Assembly (NCBI GenBank): GCA_964400725.1
Contig: CAYNVS010000011.1
Span: 33,808-97,807 of the forward strand
Source: CAYNVS01 sp964400725
Lineage (GTDB): Bacteria; Myxococcota_A; SURF-8; CAYNVS01
Direction: 5' to 3'
Length of the DNA: 64,000 nucleotides
Below the pieces are notes generated by a model. That model saw nothing but the letters and a program-made list of their open reading frames with translations. It was not told the DNA's origin and did not search any database. This document shows positions 25,099 through 32,493 of the stretch, piece after piece; within the stretch, counting starts at the first letter, position 1, and the number at the start of each line of letters is the position of its first letter. The position numbers and the translations under genes were made by a program.

Positions 25099-25343
25099 TA
25101 GCCTTGATTATTTCGACTTTGGTGCCGCCTAGGGGCGTACGGCAAAAAACGACGCCAACGCCGTTCAAATATACAACATCTTAGGGAGCTTTTACGCTTT
25201 TTTATAAAAATGGGGTCGATTCAGGTTCTTTGATTTAAAACGCCTTATTCGCGTTGCATTGTCGTAACGGTTTTGATAATGTCAATAAAATTTTACGGCC
25301 GCGTAATAATTTGAAAGCCGAAAATACGTAACTTGAAACGATT

Positions 25344-26453
25344 ATGACGAAAAAAAAGATTAAAATTACCTTATTTATTTTAACGGCGCTCTTTACAATC
25401 GCGTCGGCGGCCTGCGATTCTTCTCCGCTGCCGAAAATGGTTAAGCTCCCTCCGCAAAAAGTTGAAAAAATAATTTTTAAAACCAACCTTCCGCCCAGAG
25501 AGTTCGGAGAGTTTCAATATCCCGCAAAGCTGATGAATTACAACAAGGACGCTTATCCCGACTTGATGATTCAGCGCCTACGTCCTAATAACGGAGTTTA
25601 CGTCGCCAAAGGGAGAGAAGGAGGATTCGAGCCTTTCGTTAAAGATTTAGACGGATTCGGCGGTTTCGACTCGGAGCAGGATACGATTGTGGGCGATTTG
25701 GACGGCGACGGGCTTGACGACTTAGCGGTTCAAAAGAAAAATCATCAAATTTGGGTTGCGCTGAACCGCGGCGGAAGGCTGGGCTTCATACACAAGGCTT
25801 ATAACGCCGGCGCAGGCGTCGTCGATCAGCCGACGTTCATCGGCGACATTAAGGGAAACGGTACGGCGGATATATTTTTTCACAATCTTTTCAACGATGT
25901 ATGCGTTTCCTATAACGATTTTAACAACCAGCGCGAAAACAAGAATGAAATTCTATACAAGCCGCATATAGTTCTATTTCACATACCTGATGAAAGCCGT
26001 TATTACAAAATTGCGCTGGGCGACGCCGACGGCGACAAGCTGAAAGACTTTATTGTTTTTACCGGCGACTCCGACGGCAAGTTGTGGAAATCGCATTCTA
26101 TTTACGTTTTTAAAAACGAAAACGCCGGAAGGTCGTTCGCGCCGCCGTACAAAGCCGCGCTGTTTCCGGCCGGAGGATTTTCGGACGAAGACTGGCCTCC
26201 AAGCGTTGTTGACGCCAACGGCGACGGATTTGACGACGTTCTCATTCATACTTCGGACGGCCGCATCTTCGGCGCGCTGAACGACGGCATAGGCAATTTT
26301 ATTTTAACGAATAAAAGTTTCTGCTGCGTCGGCGGAGGAGAATTGAGCTATTACCCGTTCCAAGCGCGGACGTTCGATCCGCATAAAGGCGCGTTCGTCT
26401 GCCAGCAGAAACGCTCGGAACCGATAATCGAATGCGCGTATATTAAGTTTTAA
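25344..26453 (+). CDS. FG-GAP/VCBS-repeat lipoprotein
   Basis: 369 residues. The signal peptide ends in a lipobox (ASAAC). The mature part holds several FG-GAP/VCBS-type calcium-binding repeats with Asp-rich loops: NKDAYPDLMIQ, VGDLDGDGLDDLAV, GDADGDKLKDFIVF and DANGDGFDDVLI. Such repeats fold as an integrin-like beta-propeller and are common in secreted adhesins and binding proteins; the ligand is unknown. Unlike most lipoproteins here it has no acidic linker. pyrF follows after 17 bp, so the genes are probably cotranscribed although functionally unrelated. Confidence 0.8.
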   Translation: MTKKKIKITLFILTALFTIASAACDSSPLPKMVKLPPQKVEKIIFKTNLPPREFGEFQYPAKLMNYNKDAYPDLMIQRLRPNNGVYVAKGREGGFEPFVKDLDGFGGFDSEQDTIVGDLDGDGLDDLAVQKKNHQIWVALNRGGRLGFIHKAYNAGAGVVDQPTFIGDIKGNGTADIFFHNLFNDVCVSYNDFNNQRENKNEILYKPHIVLFHIPDESRYYKIALGDADGDKLKDFIVFTGDSDGKLWKSHSIYVFKNENAGRSFAPPYKAALFPAGGFSDEDWPPSVVDANGDGFDDVLIHTSDGRIFGALNDGIGNFILTNKSFCCVGGGELSYYPFQARTFDPHKGAFVCQQKRSEPIIECAYIKF

Positions 26454-26470
26454 TTTAAAGGAGCCGCGTT

Positions 26471-27187
26471 ATGAATAAAAACAGCAAAACCATAGTGGCG
26501 CTTGACGCCTCGAACCTTGACGAAGCGTTAAAACTTGTCGAAACGCTTGCGCCGCGCGTCGCCGCTTTTAAAATCGGAATGGAGTTTTTTACCGCCAACG
26601 GTCCGCAAGGCGCTAAAAAAATAATCGAGAAAGGCGGAGACGTTTTCCTCGATCTGAAGTATCACGACATTCCCAATACCGTTTCAAAGGCGGTGGCGGA
26701 AGCGGTTAAGCTGGGCGTTTGGATGACGAACATTCATGCAAGCGGCGGCTTCGAGATGATTAAGGCGGCCTCGGATTCAGCGAAACAAACGGCGGAAAAG
26801 CTCGGCGTAGGCAAACCGATACTGCTTGCCGTAACGGTTCTGACCAGCCTAAACGACGAATTGCTTACCCGGATAGGCTTTGCCAACAAGGCCGCCGATC
26901 AGGTTGTTATTTTAGCGAAACTCGCCAAGGAGGCGGGCGCGGACGGCGTTGTTTGCAGTCCCAACGAGGCGGCGGCCATAAGGCGCGAATGCGGGACGGA
27001 TTTTGTCGTCGTAACTCCGGGGGTGCGCCCTGCGGACGCGGACGCCGCGGATCAGAAGAGAGTCGCGACCCCTTCTATGGCGATTAAAAACGGCGCGAAC
27101 TATTTGGTGGTAGGCAGGCCTATTACCGGAGCGGCCGACCCGGCGGCGGCGGCGGACGCAATAAACAAAGAAACGGAATCCGTTTAA
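26471..27187 (+). CDS. pyrF: Orotidine 5'-phosphate decarboxylase
   Basis: Catalyses the last step of UMP synthesis, decarboxylating OMP. The 238-residue TIM barrel shows the catalytic array DVFLDLKYHDIPNTV (Lys and Asp residues), the N-terminal IVALDASNLDEAL strand, VCSPNEAA, VVTPGVRPADAD and YLVVGRPITGA phosphate-binding segments of the PyrF type I family. AAAGGAG precedes the ATG. It lies 17 bp after the FG-GAP lipoprotein and 22 bp before the phosphoesterase lipoprotein. No other pyrimidine gene is in the window. Confidence 0.95.
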   Translation: MNKNSKTIVALDASNLDEALKLVETLAPRVAAFKIGMEFFTANGPQGAKKIIEKGGDVFLDLKYHDIPNTVSKAVAEAVKLGVWMTNIHASGGFEMIKAASDSAKQTAEKLGVGKPILLAVTVLTSLNDELLTRIGFANKAADQVVILAKLAKEAGADGVVCSPNEAAAIRRECGTDFVVVTPGVRPADADAADQKRVATPSMAIKNGANYLVVGRPITGAADPAAAADAINKETESV

Positions 27188-27209
27188 CGCCTTGCCTTTA
27201 AATAATTTG

Positions 27210-28154
27210 ATGAAGAAAAATTTTACCGTAGTCTTTTATCTTGCCGCGGCTTGCGCAGCCGTCTTTTTGCTCGCATCATGCTCAAGCGGCGCGGGCGGCG
27301 GCGATAATAATTCGGACGCGGACGAGCCCTCTGGCGAGTCGGAGATTGTCGAACTGAACGAGACCGAGCGGCTTTTTCGTTTTGCGGTTATATCCGACAC
27401 TCATTTGGGTTTAACCGACGCAAACGAGAACAATGTCCGGTTCGTAAAGGCGTCGGCGGCTTTGGCGGCATTGCGGCCTAAAATTGATTTCGCTGTCGAT
27501 ACCGGCGACGTTGTGGAAGACCTTTTATGTTTTCCCGGCGTAAATTGCAGCGATCCGCTGCCTGTTCTGTCAAAGCTGAAAGAAACAATCGACAAAAATT
27601 TTAACGTCTTTCCCATCTATCTCGTTTTAGGAAATCACGACAACCGGTATTTCGATAATTTCGGCGGAAACGAGGCGCCGCTCGCCTCGTGGAAGAGCGT
27701 ATTCGACGGAAGCGTAAACCTTCCAGCTCCGTATTATTCATTCAAGCGCGGAGCCTTTACGTTCATAATGATGTTCTCCATGGACCTTTCCTTCGATCAC
27801 GCCTCGAACGACGAGCCTTCGTTCGGCGCGCCGCAGCTTGCATGGCTGGAAGAACGGCTTAAAGACGGCTCTTACGCAATACTTTTCTGGCATCACTTCG
27901 TCGCTCCGCCTGAAATTAACGAAGCGGCCAAACCGATTTTGGACGTTCTGCTCGCGCATAAATCGCAGATTAAGGCGGTTTTTACAGGCCACGGCCACGA
28001 GTTTAAAAAGGTCGAATGGGAAGGCATGCCATTTTACGAAACGGCGAACATGGGCAAAAGGGACGACGATATTTTGCCGCATCACTTAGTCGAGTGCGAC
28101 GGCGAAACCGGCGCCGTAAGAATCGTCAACGACTCGGAAATTATATATAATTAG
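27210..28154 (+). CDS. Calcineurin-like metallophosphoesterase lipoprotein
   Basis: The ATG at 27210 gives the signal peptide MKKNFTVVFYLAAACAAVFL with lipobox LLASC; an upstream TTG at 27192 is possible, and no strong ribosome binding site precedes either. The metallophosphoesterase motifs are all present: SDTHLG, DTGDVVEDL, LGNHDN, WHHF and GHGHEF, supplying ligands for a dinuclear metal centre. It should hydrolyse a phosphate ester in the periplasm or on the surface; the substrate is unknown. It is last in a three-gene run with the FG-GAP lipoprotein and pyrF. No terminator is visible after it, only AT-rich DNA to 28434. Confidence 0.85.
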   Translation: MKKNFTVVFYLAAACAAVFLLASCSSGAGGGDNNSDADEPSGESEIVELNETERLFRFAVISDTHLGLTDANENNVRFVKASAALAALRPKIDFAVDTGDVVEDLLCFPGVNCSDPLPVLSKLKETIDKNFNVFPIYLVLGNHDNRYFDNFGGNEAPLASWKSVFDGSVNLPAPYYSFKRGAFTFIMMFSMDLSFDHASNDEPSFGAPQLAWLEERLKDGSYAILFWHHFVAPPEINEAAKPILDVLLAHKSQIKAVFTGHGHEFKKVEWEGMPFYETANMGKRDDDILPHHLVECDGETGAVRIVNDSEIIYN

Positions 28155-28434
28155 ATTTAATATAACCATTTTAAACTAAATTATTTTATCCAAGTAATTG
28201 CAATAAGTTACAATTTGCTTTAATATTTATTAAAATAATATAATTACATGTAACAATAATTTAATTTGCATTGGCTCCGTAAATGGAGACTCTATTCGGC
28301 GAAGCGAAGAAAAGCCTTGTATCTTGCGGCAACGACGGCTTCATGGCGGATGATTTTTAAACTATTTATCTGATATTATCCGCGCCGCCGCCGAAATAAT
28401 TTTGTATAATAAATCCCCGTACGTCTGTTTGGGT

Positions 28435-29187
28435 TTAATCCTCCAAAACGAACCGCACCGGCAGAAGCACGGTTGTGAGCACCGGTTTGTCTCCCACAAA
28501 GCCCGGCTCGAATTCGGTTTTTTTTATCGCTTCGATCGCGGCTTTTTCAAGGCCGTAACCGATCGTTTTTTCCACCGTTACGTTCACGACTTTGCCTGTT
28601 TCGTCAATCGTTATACGCAGCAGTACGGTGCCTTCCACCTCGGCTTCTTTCGCCTCTTTGGTGTACTCCGGCTTCACGAGTTTGCGCACCTTGACCTGTT
28701 TGGTCAGTTTGTGCTGGGCTACCACTACTTGTTTTATCGGCGGCTCAATGTTTCCTTTCGGAAGTTCCTGCACCGCGTTGGGGTCGATGAATTTTTTATC
28801 CATCTCTTTCATAAGAGTATTGCCGGCGCGCATAAGCATGCCGGAGTCTCCCTCTTCGGCGAAACTGTCTTTGGTAAGCCCCTGAACTACGGGCGGCGGT
28901 TCTTTGTTGTCAACAGGTTTGTTGTCGGCCTGCGTATTAGGCAGCGGTTTTTCTTCGGGTTTGGGTTTAGGCTTGGGCTTTTCCTCCTCCTTTTTTTCGG
29001 GCGGCGGGGGAGGGGGCGCGGGCGGTTTTATTTCATTGAGGGCGAACGAAACGACGTAACTTTCTTTAACCCTGTCTATGAGGCTGGGCATCGCAGCGTA
29101 CAGAGCGAAGTGCAGGCCTACGGAGACGGCGATTACGACCCAAATGAGGCTTGTTTTCGGCTTTGGGGCCGGAGTGTAGTTAATCAT
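28435..29187 (-). CDS. TonB-like energy transducer
   Basis: The ATG at 29187 is chosen; a TTG at 29205 is possible. One membrane segment near residues 13-32 (SLIWVVIAVSVGLHFALYAA) is followed by a Pro/Lys/Glu-rich periplasmic spacer (PPAPPPPPPEKKEEEKPKPK) and a C-terminal TonB_C domain (VEGTVLLRITIDETGKVVNV, YGLEKAAIEAIKKTEFEPG, TTVLLPVRFVL). It should pass proton-motive force from an ExbB/ExbD complex to TonB-dependent receptors, for which 1621-4227 is the only candidate here. No exbB or exbD is adjacent. It has its own promoter at 29226-29253. Confidence 0.85.
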   Translation of the reverse strand: MINYTPAPKPKTSLIWVVIAVSVGLHFALYAAMPSLIDRVKESYVVSFALNEIKPPAPPPPPPEKKEEEKPKPKPKPEEKPLPNTQADNKPVDNKEPPPVVQGLTKDSFAEEGDSGMLMRAGNTLMKEMDKKFIDPNAVQELPKGNIEPPIKQVVVAQHKLTKQVKVRKLVKPEYTKEAKEAEVEGTVLLRITIDETGKVVNVTVEKTIGYGLEKAAIEAIKKTEFEPGFVGDKPVLTTVLLPVRFVLED

Positions 29188-29478
29188 TTTTAAAACCAAC
29201 AACAACGTTAAGAACGCGACTGATTAATATAACATTTTTAACCCCGCAGTCAACGACAAGATTAGATGAAGAGAATTATTCGCCTGCAATGTCTTCGATT
29301 TTGATAAAACACGTCGAGGCTCGGATGAGAGAAGAAAATTAACATGTTTTCTTTTTAATAAAACCGCCCAGCGCATCCACCTTTTGCTAAAGCTGCGGCG
29401 GATAGACGCGAAAATCAGCGGCAAATATTAGCTTAAAACCTGCGGATGGGAAAGGGCTTTGTTTAAGAGCCGGAGGCT
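29188..29478. other. Intergenic stretch without a convincing gene
   Basis: Between the TonB-like gene and the broken Cdd1 gene. Apart from the promoter at 29226-29253 nothing is recognised. A 66-codon minus-strand frame (29224-29424) has a basic composition and no start signal, and overlaps the promoter. Confidence 0.5.
29226..29253 (-). promoter_or_regulatory. Sigma70-like promoter for the TonB-like gene
   Basis: On the minus strand TTGACT (29248-29253) is 16 bases from TATATT (29226-29231), about 30 bases above the chosen start codon. Confidence 0.55.
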
Positions 29479-29759
29479 TTAAGCGGCTTTGCCGTCTTTC
29501 CAGTTCCACCACTTCAATTTTTCGGGCTCTCTTTTTTCAGGCGAGGTTTCGGCGTAATACACCGCTAGCCTGAAAACGTAAAGAAGGCATCTGTCGATAT
29601 GCGTTCCTTGGATTTCGCAAAAAAGGTCGTACATCCGCTGCGGGTTTTCGCCCGCCAAATCTGAAACGTTTTATACCCTAACGCAAGCAGGTCTTGCGCG
29701 ATGGATTTGCCGACGCCGGGAATTTTTTTGAATTCCTTTAAGGAAGTCTCGCGGCTCAT
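29479..29759 (-). pseudogene. Cdd1-family helix-hairpin-helix protein, broken by a one-base frameshift
   Basis: The ATG overlaps the TGA of the preceding lipoprotein (ATGA). The first frame gives MSRETSLKEFKKIPGVGKSI, AQDLLALGYKT and then nonsense. A second frame continues exactly where it fails: VSDLAGENPQRMYDLFCEIQ, GTHIDRCLLYVFRLAVYYAE, then PEKLKWWNWKD and a TAA at 29479. Together this is a full-length (about 93-residue) 'pathogenicity locus' Cdd1-type protein with a helix-hairpin-helix (IPGVGKSIAQDLLALGY) and the closing KWWNWKD motif. Loss of one base near TATAAAACG would explain it; one more A would restore Y-K-N-V-S-D-L. Either a young pseudogene or an assembly error. Confidence 0.8.
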
Positions 29760-30610
29760 TTCTTTTCCAGCGCCTTCTGCTTATCAATATACTTTTTCCG
29801 GTCTTCGAGCATTTTTTGGAATTTTTCAAGCATTTCGCTTTTCATGTCTTCGCCGCCCGCCCCGTGTTGATGCTCTTCAAGAATGCCGCCATGCTCATGT
29901 TTGTTTTCATGGCCGTGGCCGCGCTTTTTGCCGTCTCCCGCTATGTCGGGCATCGTTTCGGGAACCTCTTTCTTCGGTGGAGGAATAGGCCTGGACATCG
30001 CATTAAGGTCGGGCAAGGGCGTCGGCGCGCCTCCGGGCGCGACTTTGCCGCGGGGCTGACCTTCGACGTAAAGCAGTCCCTCCTTGAATTCCGCGGCGAC
30101 GGCAAACGCCAGCAACTGCCTGAAATAATCGGGCATGGCGTCCGGCTGCGTATTTGAAAGAGCTTCGCCCGTGTCGGGGTCGAGGTTGACTCTTCCCAGC
30201 AGCCTGCCTAACGGAGTTTGTCCGTTTGCGTCTTTAATAAGGCTTTGGTCGGGATCCATCGGGCTTCCCGACGACGAAAAGAGAACGTCAACCGCGATAA
30301 TTTTATAAAGCGTCGAAGGCAGGAACTCCGCGGGAACGCTTGCGCGGTCAATGAAATACGATTTCAAAACTTTCGCCTGCCGTTTTTCGTTTTTCTCGAT
30401 GTTTTCTTTCTTTATGCCGTATTTCCGGGCGAGCGCGTCGTTGTTCACTTCGTAAACCGAGCCGTCAGGCATTTTAATCGACATTTTTCCTTCGACCGGT
30501 TTATGCGCCTGATTTTTTTCGTCAGCCTTGTTTGAGCACGCGAAAATGGAAGCCAGCAATGCGGCCGCGAATAGAACCCCCGCGGCTTTAATAAATGTTT
30601 TTACAGGCAA
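29756..30610 (-). CDS. Lipoprotein with His-rich C-terminal region
   Basis: A TTG start at 30610 is the only one that gives the signal peptide MPVKTFIKAAGVLFAAALLA with lipobox SIFAC. The following 170 residues are of unknown fold (MPDGSVYEVNNDALARKYGI; FIDRASVPAEFLPSTLYKII). Then come a Pro-rich stretch (PIPPPKKEVPETMPD), a His-rich segment (RGHGHENKHEHGG, then EEHQHGAGG) that could bind Zn, Cu or Ni, and a charged coiled-coil-like tail. It lies 38 bp after the methyltransferase gene and overlaps the Cdd1 gene by four bases. Function unknown; metal binding is an inference from composition. Confidence 0.7.
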   Translation of the reverse strand: MPVKTFIKAAGVLFAAALLASIFACSNKADEKNQAHKPVEGKMSIKMPDGSVYEVNNDALARKYGIKKENIEKNEKRQAKVLKSYFIDRASVPAEFLPSTLYKIIAVDVLFSSSGSPMDPDQSLIKDANGQTPLGRLLGRVNLDPDTGEALSNTQPDAMPDYFRQLLAFAVAAEFKEGLLYVEGQPRGKVAPGGAPTPLPDLNAMSRPIPPPKKEVPETMPDIAGDGKKRGHGHENKHEHGGILEEHQHGAGGEDMKSEMLEKFQKMLEDRKKYIDKQKALEKK

Positions 30611-30648
30611 TTGATTAACCCGTTTTTCGTTAAAGTTCGGCGGTTAGT

Positions 30649-31608
30649 TTAGCATTTGTCTTGTTGTAAAAATAACGTATTTTTATTATTAACAGTTTTT
30701 AACAAACGAGATATTGCAATATCGTAATATCTTTTTTCTTTTTCAATGCCTATGTATTTTCTGTTTAATAAATAGGCGGCAATGATCGTCGTTCCGCTTC
30801 CGCAGAAAGGGTCCAATACCGTTTGATTTTCAATTGTCGTCAACTCAATTAGCGCCTGCATTAATTTTAAAGGCTTTTGCGTTGGATGCAGTCCCGCGTC
30901 GTCTTTGGCGCTTCCAATAAAAATAATATTATCTGGTTTGGCGTTGTATTTGATAAAAGCGTTCTCGTTAAAAGCTCCGAGATTGTTCTCAAGGGCATTG
31001 TCGGCAATTGTCCCGCCGGTTTTATAGGGCTTGATAAACCACAAAATAGGCTCAAATACCGGACGCAAGTTTCCTATTCTCCATCCTTCCCACGAGTCGG
31101 CGTTGGAATAGTCTCCTCTTCTTTCATAAACTACGCTCAATCTTTGCGCTCTGTGAGGAGCTCTATCTTTAACCCATGCAATCATATCCTTAAATGTGAA
31201 ACCGGAATCTTCAAATGCGCATATGCACCGATGCGACATCCTGCGTCCGGCAAATACTATTGCCGATCCGCCGGGCTTTAAAACTCTTAACCAGTCGGGA
31301 GCCCAAGATTTGCACCAATTATAATATTGCTGCGGTATTTGACGATCAGATTCAGACCATCCGTTTAAAGGCTTTCCTCTTTTCTTAAATATCGCGCCGG
31401 CTTTTGCTTGCGCCGGACTAGAGCCTAATAGAGCTGAATTGGTATTATCGTGCAGAACGTCCCATTCATCAACGCCGATGCCGTATGGAATATCGCTTAA
31501 AATTAAATGGACGCTATTTGAATCTATGTTTTTAACGACGTCTATGCTGTCGCCTGAAATTATCTGATTTAGCGGAGAATAATCGTTTTTTATATCTTTA
31601 TCTAACAT
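30649..31608 (-). CDS. HindIII-type DNA adenine methyltransferase (beta class)
   Basis: 319 residues with motif order catalytic motif first, AdoMet motif last, as in beta-class N6-adenine/N4-cytosine methyltransferases: LSDIPYGIGVDEWDVLHD holds the S/D-P-P-Y motif in the variant form DIPY, and DPFCGSGTTIIAAY is the AdoMet-binding loop. The HPTQKP stretch typical of the class lies between. The gene begins 3 bp after the HindIII-like endonuclease gene, so it should protect that enzyme's sites, predicted to be AAGCTT. The DNA is visibly AT-richer than the surroundings, which suggests acquisition by transfer. Confidence 0.88.
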   Translation of the reverse strand: MLDKDIKNDYSPLNQIISGDSIDVVKNIDSNSVHLILSDIPYGIGVDEWDVLHDNTNSALLGSSPAQAKAGAIFKKRGKPLNGWSESDRQIPQQYYNWCKSWAPDWLRVLKPGGSAIVFAGRRMSHRCICAFEDSGFTFKDMIAWVKDRAPHRAQRLSVVYERRGDYSNADSWEGWRIGNLRPVFEPILWFIKPYKTGGTIADNALENNLGAFNENAFIKYNAKPDNIIFIGSAKDDAGLHPTQKPLKLMQALIELTTIENQTVLDPFCGSGTTIIAAYLLNRKYIGIEKEKRYYDIAISRLLKTVNNKNTLFLQQDKC

Positions 31609-31611
31609 TTT

Positions 31612-32493
31612 TTAAGCGTCCAGCGAAGATATGAATTTTTCAATGGATAAGATTTTTTCGTTTATCTTTAGAGCCGCGATTAATTCATTAACCGCCTTTT
31701 TTCTAGTATATTTCTTTATATTTTCTATCTCAATACGCCAATATTTTATTTCTTTCTCGCTTCTGTCCTTTAATTTTTTTTTGCTTTTTAAAAGGACTTT
31801 TTCAAACGCAGCAGGTTCAATTTTTAAGAATTCGCAAATTGTTTCATTTTCTTTTTGGCAAAAATTATTATTTTTCTCCTTGATTGTAAGCGATTCTGCC
31901 ATACGGGAGCTGACGTTCCAAATGGCTGAAAGATTTGTCGAATTGGTTTCTCTAATTTCTTCTCTTAAAAAAAGGGCTAAATGCTCCCAGCTGATAAGGC
32001 AAACATTGCCGTCTAAGGCTTGTCCGTATATTTGGCTTGTCGATTTCGGATATTGGTAGTAAGGACAAACAAGAACCGAATAGTCATGGTCATCCCGCCA
32101 ATCGGCCATTGATTTTACTTTGAAATCTTTTTGATTTTTGGGCGTTCTGCTTAGTCTAAAGGCTTTTGCGTCTCCGACAAGCGAATAATTGTGAATGGCG
32201 CTTTTAGCTGTAACGTCGGCGCAATTAGCCCGCGATGCAACGACTTCGGAGCTTAAACCTAATTCCCGAAATGACTTTGCTAAAAGAATGTCCGCCGTTT
32301 TTGCATACAGTTTTTCTTCGCTTGAATCATGCTCAATATGCTCAGGAATAGAACCTATTTGTAATAGAAGCTCGACAACTTCTTTTCGATTAAGAGAAAA
32401 AATGTTTTCTTGAATTACTGCAGTTGATTTTAAAAAGGAGGAGTCTTTCCTCGCCTCCTCCTCTATTAATTTGCAGAGTTTTTCGTAATTCAT
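31612..32493 (-). CDS. HindIII-family type II restriction endonuclease
   Basis: 293 residues, against about 300 for HindIII, and collinear with it as I recall its sequence. The core VGDAKAFRLSRTPKNQKDFK places Asp and Lys of the nuclease centre at residues 108 and 110 and a further Asp at 123, the same numbers as in HindIII. The stretches DWRDDHDYSVL, PYYQYPKSTSQI and SWEHLALFL also match. It should cut AAGCTT. HindIII Glu86 appears to be Ala here if no gap is used, but that residue is not essential. The ATG overlaps the stop of the lipoprotein gene upstream; the methyltransferase follows. AT-rich, Lys/Asn-rich coding suggests recent transfer. Confidence 0.92.
   Translation of the reverse strand: MNYEKLCKLIEEEARKDSSFLKSTAVIQENIFSLNRKEVVELLLQIGSIPEHIEHDSSEEKLYAKTADILLAKSFRELGLSSEVVASRANCADVTAKSAIHNYSLVGDAKAFRLSRTPKNQKDFKVKSMADWRDDHDYSVLVCPYYQYPKSTSQIYGQALDGNVCLISWEHLALFLREEIRETNSTNLSAIWNVSSRMAESLTIKEKNNNFCQKENETICEFLKIEPAAFEKVLLKSKKKLKDRSEKEIKYWRIEIENIKKYTRKKAVNELIAALKINEKILSIEKFISSLDA

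Noticed and set aside
28402..29193. 263-codon open frame on the plus strand
   Set aside because: Antisense to the TonB-like gene, whose Pro/Lys/Glu-rich coding explains the open frame; Phe/Arg/His-rich product with no domain.
29660..29670. Programmed -1 frameshift in the Cdd1 gene
   Set aside because: TATAAAACG lacks a proper X-XXY-YYZ slippery heptamer and no stimulatory hairpin is evident. A lost base is simpler.
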